Part shown: positions 33,701 through 40,956 of the stretch, piece by piece
Numbering within the stretch: position 1 is the stretch's first letter
Layout of the letters: the number at the start of each line of letters is the position of its first letter
Virus record (IMG/VR): IMGVR_UViG_3300044960_000659
Coordinates: 1-41,588 of that record
Length of the DNA: 41,588 nt
Reading direction: 5' to 3' (one strand)
Origin: a virus
The notes under the pieces: generated by a model
Databases searched by the model: none
What the model saw: the letters and a program-made list of their open reading frames with translations, nothing else
What the model was told of the DNA's origin: nothing
Position numbers and translations under genes: made by a program

Positions 33701-35028
33701 TGGAGAAGCTCTTCCTCCCCCGCTTCCGCAAGGAGGTGGAGCGGCTGCTGCCGCCGTATCTCCAGGCGCGGGAGGATGTGCTGCGACAGCTCGACCTGGG
33801 TCCGTTTACGGCGGAGCAGCTGCGTGAGGCGTTGCAACGTGGCGGCGCGGACGCCGACACGGTGCGGTCGCTGGTGGAGACCTGGCGGCGTGGGCTGGAT
33901 GAGGCCAGCCAACGCGGCGTTGATATGTCGAACAAGATCCACTTCCCGATTGAGGATGAGCGGGTCATCGAGGAACGGTTGCGGTTGTCGAGCTGGCTGC
34001 CGTTCCACTGGTGGGCGACGCGGAACATCCCGTTCTATCTGGACACGCTGGCCGCGAACCCGCTGATCCTGCGTATTTGGCAGACGTATGACCAGGTGGC
34101 GGACGAGGATCGGAAGGAACGAGGCCTGACGAGCCGGTTTACCGGTATGTTGGGGACGCGGCTGGGGTTTATGGAGACGTTGTTTGGCCGGGATGGGATG
34201 GTCTACTTCAACCCGATGGTGGCACTGTCCATCGCCGACCAGACGCGGCCTCGGTATATCTCGGCGGATGCTCCGGCGTATGGCAAGGTGTTGAACCTGG
34301 TCGGGGCAGCCGGTATTTCTCCCGCCCCGTGGGTTCAGATTCCGCTGACGATGGTGGGGGTGTACGGGGCCGATGCTGAGGCTCCCGGGTTGTTGCGCAC
34401 ATCCGGGATGATCGAATCGTTCACGGGGGTGAATCCAGAGCGTCTGACCCTGATCCCGCAGATCGTGGATCGCGGGCAGCGCGTGTTGTTGGGGAAGCGT
34501 TCGACGACGCTGACTGGTTCGCATTATCGCGATTACGAGATCAACAAACGTATTGCGGAGTTGAGTATCGAGGAGACGGGGCGGGCGAACCACCCGGATT
34601 ATCTGCGGGCGATGAATGACCCGACGAGTCCGATTTACCGGCGGGCCGAGCGCGATGTGCGCCGGGCGCAGCAGATCGGGAGTGTGTGGGGGTTCTTCGC
34701 GCCGATACCGATGAAATTCCTTTCCGACACCGAGGCTGGTATTCGCGCCTCGGCGGCTGGCCTTCCGGAGCGCCTCCCGGATGAGGTCAGCAATCAACTG
34801 GCGAACGCGGGGCATCCGGCGACAGGGTATTGGAACGTTGCGGATGATAACCGCGCCGCGCAGATCTATGCGGCTCTCGCGATGTCACGCGGGCGCACAC
34901 CGCACTGGTCGAGGATACGCCGGTACGAGGCACAGGCACAGTACCCGTCGTATGCGGAGTACCTCAACTGGTTGCAGACACGCGCTCCGGGGGCGGATAC
35001 GGGAGTGAGGACGTTTTTATCTGAGTAG
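27772..35028 (+). CDS. Giant virion protein (2,418 residues), probable internal/ejection protein
   Basis: By size and position, between a transglycosylase gene and the scaffold gene, this is most likely injected or lines the ejection channel. AAGGAGG precedes the ATG. Visible parts: hydrophobic stretch ~50-95; winged-helix-like segments ~344-385 (ISAATVSKELGW ... VRRGALS) and ~512-565 (ISHLRQAVPD); a Pro/Glu/Val linker ~805-850; a coiled-coil island ~960-1300 with two diverged repeats (EEIL ... EFRQLS / EQIL ... EFAQLS); another acidic linker ~1430-1475; and an aromatic, hydrophobic C-terminal third (about 2,070-2,220). No polymerase motifs like those of phage N4 virion RNA polymerase, and no enzyme motif, were found. 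Confidence 0.8.
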   Translation: MSTPYTFLDEIKERQRRRAESYQAGIQAADRAARNAVPEPEEPQDRGVLDQTLGALGTAASAAGTFFDLGNRFITRPAIGFLAKEVIAPLELAGVPLGDSPEKARAIRDAPSYTAAFREAYKDKQYTRIGTEIAGDPLNLVGIGLPVKAAKAYQAGRLAAEGAMDAKAAAALARGLPLPKGRGIVLAEAADEVANRILAAPVAVPWAVAKRAQRRFAPDMFGLSDKVKLLREGRYMERALEKLGLFEPDFASETGQQLLPLGPPKPDARFPLERRKRRMRVRPMTPEERKLRNEMQSQFAQRFGQKPYTQPGFVSPTGDVQLDFFRPPEDLVGDLLQRPNTNTISAATVSKELGWPRGDAAKVLNAWVRRGALSAPNKNGIYKILKRPSEVQAEAATRVGWSFVPRGADQKLTTAVEQETQERLREARLTGEVRTPTAHELRRKYDLGYQESFQVRDEVVRNLNRQREAGQRVVASRVRQPMTDAEVEQQVRNFITGSNRVQQTTSKRRGERFVLISHLRQAVPDATDRQLFDTIIKLNNEGWFTPNSIDAQRGIPGNAFGKLTLTDAVPFEGEGIATIGPIENGSFSLDELGEKARAVQERLRSGVLDPGLAADRRRLRAQMQRQYGDAGRELADTIFGPVPETLRADEAVLVNWVRNQSGKPLDEVSYGSENMRRAIQAAIRKLGLRERIPRGATPAQTFEAVRDAINTGLVEDIVDTDPEQQALQQILRWMDVVDPETVTPRRRTPKRVLEAAQYLNANHGYALNLSGKLADDFERVRAWLGESGDEGVVDAATRQVGAEAMPQEQARVPEPEVQPQVAPQAEIAPQPEVVPERPVEQALPEVAEPSSLADLEPIDLTRGVPTTSDTRVQRGDILVYNGQLYMADRVNGLVVTADAITPGAERFRSFTLGRDQLLHTGRNFWDIVSRLPKGTSHDAIKMTLSGDWKGLEQALLRNKRNAIESEMRRIDDEIGLLAFRFDPEAAREVERLKARRNELQQELNATRTPEEILQANRQSFRNRARDTDTDEFRQLSRPAQEAVRRASGAKRLFDSEMSMLTPEERRFVRDTHLSLDGLKTKKSRNAVSRVRKQYQEYKELDLEASRLLVSESERLFPSPGPFANVTEESILPPNATKQQVEEKLKEIRDRMSSLRYKISEPGVDDEYRHLSTLHDSLLRRLDAFKSSEQILRDRINSFISKAENVESAEFAQLSPETQEAVRRMQQAYQKYNEAVGAIRSRQEHMAAESAEANFAAALADLPTEAARKRARTLRKTFAAYSAARDVSDSLLRAEAERIIQAGNAPQVRAAGRANDERLGDVDLGEDVVAAPSVLRLNDLEQRAARFITEVTGANILSERANKFFGPALEMIRWARKASDADVLAVARREQDPPFRHVGAPGSVEFDAGEEIARRIARDEAEARGLRVFPQASEEVTPAAEEVVPAPEPEAAPLPERAEPEAEPGVGTQADTGPVYHPAEQLQLTFSGGTRFVQDEIDAWKQQALARQRERAREELDRQFLETQPVQGPRIPPVEAPDAYDSVGSVVDRIARETGRQADDPEVVQVREILTEAVGDYPEQFQAFELWEPGEFREAIERAFAEPDTARETLSLALRDLGLTMEAAGILSPVFRSLARLPGGKRPVERSRAFGGTGVLTREEREALEHFRTSELGVKLEQNWRKFQDTVTELAAEINQRNPLSMPVGPLMTVGDVLRLVPYAKQSQRNVILSFLRAAHINISDLQVGTADGSLRVLSDLHPNMTEEERLVRAAEYASKPGSIVIFAAQDRPIGKAAREGAVIAYQKQLAKEMGIKWDEKPRGLIADLPKAWREQALLSVRRFTVNVLDMSVKSAIFGINPLVPKESAEMYAQRYGIAVPEEALMGGEATALVEDIPASWDARVGRFLAGFNRARQAQGVRLRDLPSEFQAVQSDVALERLLPGRLGRWAGLAVRFDRYVNRGVENAFRKAAWRFAHQEYMEKLFLPRFRKEVERLLPPYLQAREDVLRQLDLGPFTAEQLREALQRGGADADTVRSLVETWRRGLDEASQRGVDMSNKIHFPIEDERVIEERLRLSSWLPFHWWATRNIPFYLDTLAANPLILRIWQTYDQVADEDRKERGLTSRFTGMLGTRLGFMETLFGRDGMVYFNPMVALSIADQTRPRYISADAPAYGKVLNLVGAAGISPAPWVQIPLTMVGVYGADAEAPGLLRTSGMIESFTGVNPERLTLIPQIVDRGQRVLLGKRSTTLTGSHYRDYEINKRIAELSIEETGRANHPDYLRAMNDPTSPIYRRAERDVRRAQQIGSVWGFFAPIPMKFLSDTEAGIRASAAGLPERLPDEVSNQLANAGHPATGYWNVADDNRAAQIYAALAMSRGRTPHWSRIRRYEAQAQYPSYAEYLNWLQTRAPGADTGVRTFLSE
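30650..31690 (+). other. Compositional island inside the giant gene
   Basis: Within the giant protein gene about 1 kb is clearly AT-richer than its surroundings: the line 31021-31080 is about 42% GC by hand count, against about 75% for 33481-33540. It encodes charged coiled coils with two diverged repeat units (about 960-1070 and 1140-1250) that each read as helix, xEEIL/xEQIL, SF, EFxQLS, QEAVRR. This suggests an inserted, duplicated segment. Confidence 0.6.
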
Positions 35029-35047
35029 ACGATGAGGTGAATAACGT

Positions 35048-35722
35048 ATGGACCCAGAGATCTCGGTCCCCGCTGAGCTGGAAGACGTTCCTTCGGAACA
35101 GGGAGACACGGGAGGTAATCTACCTCCGGTCGCTCCGGCTGGCCAAGGAGGCGGGCCGCTCGGTGGAACGGAGCAACCACGGGCTGTACCACCACAGGAC
35201 AATTGGGAGATGCGCTTCAAGGGACTACAGCGCACTGTACAGGAGAAGGAGGAGCGGCTGCGCGAGTTGCAGACGCAGCTCCTGGCGTATGAGTCCCAGT
35301 TATTCCAGCTTCAGTTGCAATCCCTGCCCCCGGAGCAGCAGGCCGCTGCCTGGCAGGCGTGGACTGCGCAGAAGGAGGCGGAGGCGCGGGAGGCGGAGCT
35401 GGAGGAGCGCCAACGGGAGATCGTGGAACGCGATAGTCAGGCTGCGGGCGCGTTGAAATTCGCGGTGGCGAATATCATCAGCACCCGGTATGGGGTTCCG
35501 TTGGAGAAGTTGCTGGCGTTTGATTCGCCGCAGGCGATGGAGACATACGCGGCTGACGTGGCCGCATTGCGACGGCAGCAACAACGGACGGATCGCCAGC
35601 GGAGTGGCGCGGATCGGTTCGAAGGCGGATCGGCTCCGGCTCCCGGACCGAAGAAGCGCGCGACGACGTTTGATGAGGCGTTCGATATCTTGCGCAGTCT
35701 CCCGGTTCCAACCACTCGTTAG
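35048..35722 (+). CDS. Capsid scaffolding protein
   Basis: The 224-residue protein has the profile of a phage scaffold: an acidic, Pro/Gly-rich N-terminus, a long coiled coil (~50-130: MRFKGLQRTVQEKEERLRELQTQLLAYESQLFQLQ ... REAELEERQREIVERD), and a basic C-terminus (KKRATTFDEAFDIL) that would touch the capsid shell. It directly precedes the major capsid gene, the usual order. Start ATG has GAGGTGAA upstream. No protease is seen, so a reusable rather than cleaved scaffold is possible. Confidence 0.85.
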   Translation: MDPEISVPAELEDVPSEQGDTGGNLPPVAPAGQGGGPLGGTEQPRAVPPQDNWEMRFKGLQRTVQEKEERLRELQTQLLAYESQLFQLQLQSLPPEQQAAAWQAWTAQKEAEAREAELEERQREIVERDSQAAGALKFAVANIISTRYGVPLEKLLAFDSPQAMETYAADVAALRRQQQRTDRQRSGADRFEGGSAPAPGPKKRATTFDEAFDILRSLPVPTTR

Positions 35723-35743
35723 TATGTATGGAGAGGCTGAGGT

Positions 35744-36688
35744 ATGGCGACAGATCTTGCTGCTGTCGCGCAACTGATTAAAGAACATTACGAGACGCCG
35801 TTTACCGAGGCGATGAATCGCTCGTTGTCGATGTACAACTTCTTCCCTCGGAAGGCTGGCGTCGCGGATTCAGTTGCGTGGAAGGTGCACTATCCCGGTT
35901 CTGGCGGTTCGAATGCTACGTCGTATAGCGAATCCGACGCGCTGACGGCGACTGACAAGCAGTTCTATCTTGCGGCTTCGCGGCCGTTCAAGATGAACTA
36001 TGTCGGTATCGAAGTGACGCGCTTTGCGCAGGCGGCGACGGCTGGCGCTGGCGGGTTCATGGAGGCGTTGGCGAACGATGCGCGGGAGGCGTTGGAGAAC
36101 TTCAAGGACAAGCTGAACACCCAACTCCTCTCGGCAAGCGCCCCAGGCAACTCGGGGAAGGATATCGACGGGTTCGCGTATATCATCAACGACAAGGCTT
36201 CGAGCGGAGGCGTTAATGTGTACGCGGGCATCGACCGCTCGACCTACTCATTCTGGGAGTCGTATGTGCAGCGGAACGGCGGTACCGGCCGTCCGTTGAC
36301 GCTTGCGCTGCTCCAGAACGTCGTCAAGGAGATGGCGAAGCCGTCGCGCTCGGGAGCGAAGATCAATCGTATCCTGAGTTCGTATAAGCACTGGTTCGAT
36401 TACGGCAACATGTTGGACGACCAGCGGCGCTGGGTGGATACGAAGTCGCTCGACTGGGGCTTCTCCTCGATCTCGTACAACGGGATCGAATGGATCGCTG
36501 TCCCGGATCTGGCGGATGGCGCGGTGTATGCGTTGGATACGCGGGACTGGGCCTACTACATCCTCCAGAACTTCGAGACTAGCCCGCAGGCGGTCAACAC
36601 GGATGCCGACCGCTTTGTCGTGACCCACTACTCGCAGCTGATCTGCAAGCATCCGGGGCGACAGGCAAAGATCGTTGACCTGAGCTAA
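35744..36688 (+). CDS. Major capsid protein
   Basis: The 314-residue protein follows the scaffold with a GAGAGGCTGAGG ribosome region. Its sequence has the HK97-fold layout: a helical N-terminus, a long beta-rich part (VAWKVHYPGSGG ... FKMNYVGIEVTRFAQAA), a spine-like helix (FMEALANDAREALENFKDKLNTQLL), and an A-domain-like end with IEWIAVPDLADGAVYALDTRDW. No clear maturation cleavage site is visible. It would assemble the icosahedral head around the scaffold. A strong hairpin follows, so it may be highly expressed. Confidence 0.85.
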   Translation: MATDLAAVAQLIKEHYETPFTEAMNRSLSMYNFFPRKAGVADSVAWKVHYPGSGGSNATSYSESDALTATDKQFYLAASRPFKMNYVGIEVTRFAQAATAGAGGFMEALANDAREALENFKDKLNTQLLSASAPGNSGKDIDGFAYIINDKASSGGVNVYAGIDRSTYSFWESYVQRNGGTGRPLTLALLQNVVKEMAKPSRSGAKINRILSSYKHWFDYGNMLDDQRRWVDTKSLDWGFSSISYNGIEWIAVPDLADGAVYALDTRDWAYYILQNFETSPQAVNTDADRFVVTHYSQLICKHPGRQAKIVDLS

Positions 36689-36711
36689 CCGCTCGGGATT
36701 GGCGTTGGTTG

Positions 36712-36738
36712 GGGCGGGGCGTATGCCCCGCCCTTCTC
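36712..36738 (+). terminator. Strong GC hairpin after the major capsid gene
   Basis: A perfect 9-base stem GGGCGGGGC (36712-36720) / GCCCCGCCC (36725-36733) with loop GTAT is followed by TTCTCT. The weak T-tract suggests partial termination, which would keep capsid mRNA more abundant than downstream tail mRNA, and a protected 3' end. Confidence 0.7.
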
Positions 36739-36750
36739 TATACGGGAACT

Positions 36751-37050
36751 ATGCGCGCGTTACGAGATTACCTATGTCACGACTGTGGGCACATGTTTGA
36801 GGCCTACAGACACGAAACAGAGAAGATTGTTCCGTGTGAGGTGTGCGACGCTGACGCACACCTCGTGTTTTTACCGCATGCGCCGGCAGTTAGGATACGT
36901 CCTGACGGGTATTATCTGAAGCCCGATGAGCCGGGGTATTGGGACTTTACTGATCCAAAGAACGTGAGGCAACCGCAGAGATGGCAGTACCAGAAGACAT
37001 CCAAGAGGCATACCGACGAGAGTACGGAGACTACTACCCGGAAAACATAG
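36751..37050 (+). CDS. Zinc-ribbon protein (FmdB-like)
   Basis: The 99-residue product has a CX2C ... CX2C ribbon near its start (MRALRDYLCHDCGHMFEAYRH ... VPCEVCD), like FmdB-type regulators found in phages. The rest is Pro/Tyr-rich and basic at the end. The ATG at 36751 is chosen because it opens the conserved ribbon; the 14 residues upstream in-frame overlap the hairpin. It overlaps the next gene by 70 bases. Likely role: binding a nucleic acid or protein through zinc; uncertain. Confidence 0.7.
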   Translation: MRALRDYLCHDCGHMFEAYRHETEKIVPCEVCDADAHLVFLPHAPAVRIRPDGYYLKPDEPGYWDFTDPKNVRQPQRWQYQKTSKRHTDESTETTTRKT

Positions 37051-37463
37051 ATGATATTTTATCGCTTGAAGAACCCTACCGTTCGGTTGCTCTAGACTGG
37101 TTTTTGAACGGCTACCATGATCGCCCTGACGTACTTATCAAGACTAATGATGGTAGACCCATGACGGTGTACCTGAATAAACCGGGGGGTGGTAGCCGGG
37201 AGTTCAACATCTCTCCCCGTTTTGGTAAGCGCGTGTCGCGGAGGGACGCCGTAGCCCTGATTATGGCATACGGGCGTAACGGGCAGTACTACATGACCGA
37301 CCAGGCCACGGGGTTGCATAAACAGACGTGGTTGTCGATGAAGCCGAAGCGACGCGAAGAAGAATACGGCATGTACGAGCTGAACTTCTTGGAGCAGTAT
37401 CTGGTCCATGTTCCGGACCGGGAGGAAGAACCCGAGGACGCGGAGGAGTTTGCGGCGGATTGA
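36981..37463 (+). CDS. Hypothetical acidic protein
   Basis: The 160-residue product has an unusual 70-base out-of-frame overlap with the zinc-ribbon gene. It shows helices followed by KTNDGRPMTVYLNKPGGGSREFNI and VSRRDAVALIMAYGRNGQYYMTDQATGLHKQTW and ends acidic (REEEPEDAEEFAAD). CGCAGAG lies before the ATG. No family is recognised; the position between capsid and adaptor suggests a head-tail or accessory protein. Confidence 0.6.
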   Translation: MAVPEDIQEAYRREYGDYYPENIDDILSLEEPYRSVALDWFLNGYHDRPDVLIKTNDGRPMTVYLNKPGGGSREFNISPRFGKRVSRRDAVALIMAYGRNGQYYMTDQATGLHKQTWLSMKPKRREEEYGMYELNFLEQYLVHVPDREEEPEDAEEFAAD

Positions 37464-37481
37464 CCGTGGGGAGGAAACGCT

Positions 37482-38531
37482 ATGCCTGACTTTGTGCTCG
37501 GGAGGGACGCGGTCCTCACGGAAATGTTGCCGGGTCTGGAGGATGAAACGGTTAGCGTATCGGTGGTCAACAGCGTGGGCCAGGAGGTGCTGCCGCAGAC
37601 GGAAGCGACGGCGCGGGGTGAGGGGAGGTACGACACAGACCTCCCCGGTACCTCGCTCAACGTGAGCGGGCAATATGTGGCCACGTGGCTCGGCCCTGAC
37701 CCGCTCACGGTAACGCGCCGTTTCGTGGTTGGCCGTTCGCATGCGGCGGGGCTGACCTTGTGGGAGTTGCGTATTGCGGTGGCGAAGCGCGTGGGTGAGG
37801 TGATCCTGGGACGGGTGACTCGCGCCACTGAGGCGTCGTTGATCGACGATACGCTGCTATCGGGCAGTTACCGGGGTTGGTGGTTGATGCTAGACCCGGC
37901 GAACGCGGGGTACGATGCGGGGCGGGTACGGCGTGTTGTGGGGTACAACGCATCGGTGCTGGAGCTGTCATCGCCGTTGGTGTCGGTTCCGGCTGCCGGT
38001 GACCGCTACGCGCTCTTCCGGAACGATGTTTCTCCGTATGACGTAGATGCCGCGATTCACGCGGCAGTGCGTGAGGTAGCGACGATCTCGCGCATCTCGG
38101 TCGAGATATCCCAAATACCGGTGGTCACGGATACCGACGGGAACCGGGAGATTACGATCCCGGATCTGGTGACCCATGTGACCGCTGTGTGGGACGGCGC
38201 GACGCAGCTTGACGCGGACGCGTGGTCGATGCTCCCCGGACGGGTGATTCGGTTGACTGACTCTGCGCCGGAGACGGTGTCGGAGACGTTGACGATCACC
38301 GGGGTGCGGACACTGAGTGTTCCCCAGTTCGAGCTTTCGACGTTGGATATCGAACCCGGCGTGGTGATTGCCCGCGCCGCTGTGTTGTTGCATGCGGAGC
38401 GGGCGCGCGGCGGCGGTGTCGATGTTGATGAGCACCTGCGACGGCAGCTTGTGGCGCAGGAGGAATTCGAGCGCAACATACGCCGGGTGGCGGGGAGGAT
38501 TGCCCAAGGTAGCCGTCCGGTGATCGACTAG
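37482..38531 (+). CDS. Head-tail adaptor-like protein
   Basis: The 349-residue protein follows a GGGGAGGAAACG ribosome site. Residues 1-85 look like an Ig-like beta domain (VLTEMLPGLEDETVSVSVVN ... GQYVATWLG). The rest is mixed, with a helix pair at LTLWELRIAVAKRVGEVILG and a segment IHAAVREVATISRISVEI, plus many beta strands. The location between capsid and nozzle fits an adaptor (gatekeeper) ring that joins the portal to the tail. It is assigned by context; no strong family motif is seen. Confidence 0.6.
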   Translation: MPDFVLGRDAVLTEMLPGLEDETVSVSVVNSVGQEVLPQTEATARGEGRYDTDLPGTSLNVSGQYVATWLGPDPLTVTRRFVVGRSHAAGLTLWELRIAVAKRVGEVILGRVTRATEASLIDDTLLSGSYRGWWLMLDPANAGYDAGRVRRVVGYNASVLELSSPLVSVPAAGDRYALFRNDVSPYDVDAAIHAAVREVATISRISVEISQIPVVTDTDGNREITIPDLVTHVTAVWDGATQLDADAWSMLPGRVIRLTDSAPETVSETLTITGVRTLSVPQFELSTLDIEPGVVIARAAVLLHAERARGGGVDVDEHLRRQLVAQEEFERNIRRVAGRIAQGSRPVID

Positions 38532-38553
38532 CGCACAGCGGAGGAGGAAACGC

Positions 38554-40395
38554 ATGTCCGATAACGTTGTGCGTACAGATGAGGTTGTCCTATACGGGTA
38601 CCGGTTCCCGATTGTCGGGACGGTACGCAAGACGGCGGTCAACCCATTCCCACCGAAGATTGTGACGGGGGACTACTCGCGGGATAGCCGCGTGTTGGAC
38701 TCGTCGTGGATCTCGTCCAAATGGAATGGTGGGTTGGGCATCCTGTATGGGCAGTTTCCACGTGACCAGGAACGGTTCTGGTGGGCGAACGGGGTTGACA
38801 CGAGCCATAAGTTCTTGACGCTTGGACCGTTGATTACGAAGGTGCACACCACTGGTCCAGCCGACTTGATTATTGATTACAACGGTGACACGTTCTTTGT
38901 TGTCGATGGTGCGGCAAAGCGTTGGAATGGAACTGCCATCGTTTCGACTAGCCCGTCGCAGACGATTACCGGGACGCTTGCCGGAGGGGTTGTTTTCGAC
39001 GATTCGTTACTGATCTTTACCAGCTCGAATATCTACAAGTGGAACGGTTCGAGCTGGTCCTCGTGGGCAGTTGGGTCGAACGCCTGTGTTGTTTGGGATG
39101 ACAAGGTGTGGCGGATAGACCAGAACAACAACATGTACTGGTCGATTGGCCCGAATTATTCAAGTGGTGACTGGACGGCGGCCGGTAAGTTACGTGTTCC
39201 GCCAGGCTATTGTAAGCAACTGATTGTCTACTTTGACCTGACCGGTGAGGAAGCAATACACGCGGTGACGCGGGCTGGGTTGTATGCCTATGACTTTGCC
39301 AGTCAGCGTTTCTATCGCACCCCGTTGACGTATCCGGTGTCGGATGGCGGCGCGACGATTGCGGACGTGTTTCGCGGGGAGTTGCGTGTACCGGACAAAG
39401 CGACGATTTATAACTGGAACGGGTCAACGATCACCAACGTGGGTCCTGCCCGGGACGACGGACTGCCGAGCGAGCTGTTTGGCAGCATACGGCAGGTTGT
39501 CGGCGGGCATGCATATTGTTTCGCTGTCCTGAACTCGCTGCCGTCTGGAGGAGAACCTCCGGTGAACGAGGTGCGGGTCAGCGACCCGCTGGCGCTCGAT
39601 CCGATGGGACAAACCACGTCGGTTGGGGCGGTGTTGTACTCACCTGGGGTGAGCTGGCATGTGCTCTACTCTGGTTCCGCTGGGACGCAGATGGGGTATG
39701 CCTACGTTACCACATCGAGCGTTGACGGGAAGTACCGGCTGTGGTTTTCGGACGGTAACGGGGTGTATACCGTTGAGCTATCGACGGAATTGCACAACCC
39801 ATTACAGAACCCAACGCAAACATTTTCCCAACAGGGGTACCTGGAGACGTACTGGAACGATATGGGCTGGCCGGAGATGGACAAGGTGGCCCTGTCGTTG
39901 GATGTGGAGACGGCTGGGTGTTCCAGTACGGAAAAGATCCGGATATGGATTGATTTCGACGAACGCGGTCAGTACGAGCAGGTGTGTGAGATCACTACGA
40001 ACGGGGCATCGAGTTTCCGGTTGGGGAGCGATTCGGGGGTCCCGTTCCGTTCGGCTCGTCTGCGGTTCGAGTTGGAGCGGGGTAGCGACAACACGAAGAC
40101 GCCGGTCCTCAAATCGGCAGCGTTGGTGTATGTGAGACGTCCGGACATTGTCTGGGGGTGGCAACTGGAGTTGAACCTGACGCGGGACTGGGATGGAGTA
40201 ACCAAGTCCGAACTCATGCGGCGCTTTGTCGAAATTGTCGAACGCAAGGAAGTCGGGCAGTTTACCTACCGGGACGAGCGAGACGAGGAACGCTCGGCGC
40301 GGGTGGTGTTCACCCAGGTGAACGGCGCTGAGCGAGGCGGCGCGGAGGACGAGGGGCGCTTTACGGTTTTCCTGGCGTCGGTCGGGGAGTTGTAA
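38554..40395 (+). CDS. Tail nozzle/beta-propeller-like protein
   Basis: The 613-residue protein has repeated Trp-Asn-Gly strand motifs (AAKRWNGTAIVS, IYKWNGSSWSSW, IYNWNGSTITN) and GGVVFDDSLLIF typical of beta-propeller or tail-tube proteins such as podovirus nozzles. The C-terminal ~130 residues form a separate beta domain ending in VFLASVGEL. GGAGGAGGAAACG precedes the ATG. Next to the adaptor, and with no tape-measure gene, this fits a short-tailed (podovirus) architecture. An alternative is a tail or fibre anchor protein. Confidence 0.7.
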   Translation: MSDNVVRTDEVVLYGYRFPIVGTVRKTAVNPFPPKIVTGDYSRDSRVLDSSWISSKWNGGLGILYGQFPRDQERFWWANGVDTSHKFLTLGPLITKVHTTGPADLIIDYNGDTFFVVDGAAKRWNGTAIVSTSPSQTITGTLAGGVVFDDSLLIFTSSNIYKWNGSSWSSWAVGSNACVVWDDKVWRIDQNNNMYWSIGPNYSSGDWTAAGKLRVPPGYCKQLIVYFDLTGEEAIHAVTRAGLYAYDFASQRFYRTPLTYPVSDGGATIADVFRGELRVPDKATIYNWNGSTITNVGPARDDGLPSELFGSIRQVVGGHAYCFAVLNSLPSGGEPPVNEVRVSDPLALDPMGQTTSVGAVLYSPGVSWHVLYSGSAGTQMGYAYVTTSSVDGKYRLWFSDGNGVYTVELSTELHNPLQNPTQTFSQQGYLETYWNDMGWPEMDKVALSLDVETAGCSSTEKIRIWIDFDERGQYEQVCEITTNGASSFRLGSDSGVPFRSARLRFELERGSDNTKTPVLKSAALVYVRRPDIVWGWQLELNLTRDWDGVTKSELMRRFVEIVERKEVGQFTYRDERDEERSARVVFTQVNGAERGGAEDEGRFTVFLASVGEL

Positions 40396-40397
40396 AC

Positions 40398-40940
40398 ATG
40401 TCCGTATCGTATGACCGCTCCACCAAGATCAAGTTGCCGAAGGTGCGCGTTCCATCACTGACGACGCGACGCAAGAACCCGCGTGGGTGGTCGCAGGAGC
40501 CGTTGACGCTGCGAGAGCGCGGTCTCCCGCAGGCGACGCGCTTCACACGGGAAGAACCGGCCGGGGACCCCCCGCCGAGCTGGCCGGGGACGCGGCCGGA
40601 GTGGGCAATCTTCTGGGCGTTGACGGCGATGGGCCGCTCTCCGGGGGTGGATTTTGAATACATTGCTCGTACTCCGGGAGCGTACCAGAGTTATTACTCT
40701 ACTGTGGACTTTTTGCTTATACCTGAGAATATCGGCATCGAGGTGCAGGGGTTGTTTTGGCACTACGGTCAAGGTAATGACAAGATACTCAAGGACGCCT
40801 TTCGACAGGCGAATTTTCAGGCTGGTGGGATCAAGGTGATCTATATCGACGAGGATCACGCACAGGCTGATCCGCTGTATTACGTTCGTGAGGCGCTTGC
40901 GGGACGGGACCACTCGCGGGCGAACAGGTCTGGGCTGTAG
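40398..40940 (+). CDS. Vsr/DUF559-like endonuclease
   Basis: The 180-residue protein has a Vsr-type nuclease core: E69, D104 (TVDFLLIPENIGIEVQGLFWH), E115-V-Q117, W121-H122, then KDAFRQANFQAGGIKVIYIDEDH. The first ~65 residues are a basic Pro/Arg linker. These nucleases nick or cut DNA; whether it acts on host DNA, mismatches or in mobility is unknown. It begins two bases after the nozzle-like gene's stop. The core (about 40,640-40,870) is more AT-rich than its flanks, suggesting it arrived separately. Confidence 0.75.
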   Translation: MSVSYDRSTKIKLPKVRVPSLTTRRKNPRGWSQEPLTLRERGLPQATRFTREEPAGDPPPSWPGTRPEWAIFWALTAMGRSPGVDFEYIARTPGAYQSYYSTVDFLLIPENIGIEVQGLFWHYGQGNDKILKDAFRQANFQAGGIKVIYIDEDHAQADPLYYVREALAGRDHSRANRSGL

Positions 40941-40956
40941 CCGTAGGAGGTGACAT

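Noticed and set aside
31837-34815. 992-residue ORF on the minus strand
   Set aside because: It is the shadow of the giant protein gene in GC-rich DNA: translation is Arg/His/Pro-rich low complexity, there is no ribosome site, and the plus-strand frame has clear protein features.
27772-35028. Giant protein as an N4-like virion RNA polymerase
   Set aside because: No polymerase A, B or C motifs such as an Asp pair in a palm or a TxxGR motif were found in the sequence.
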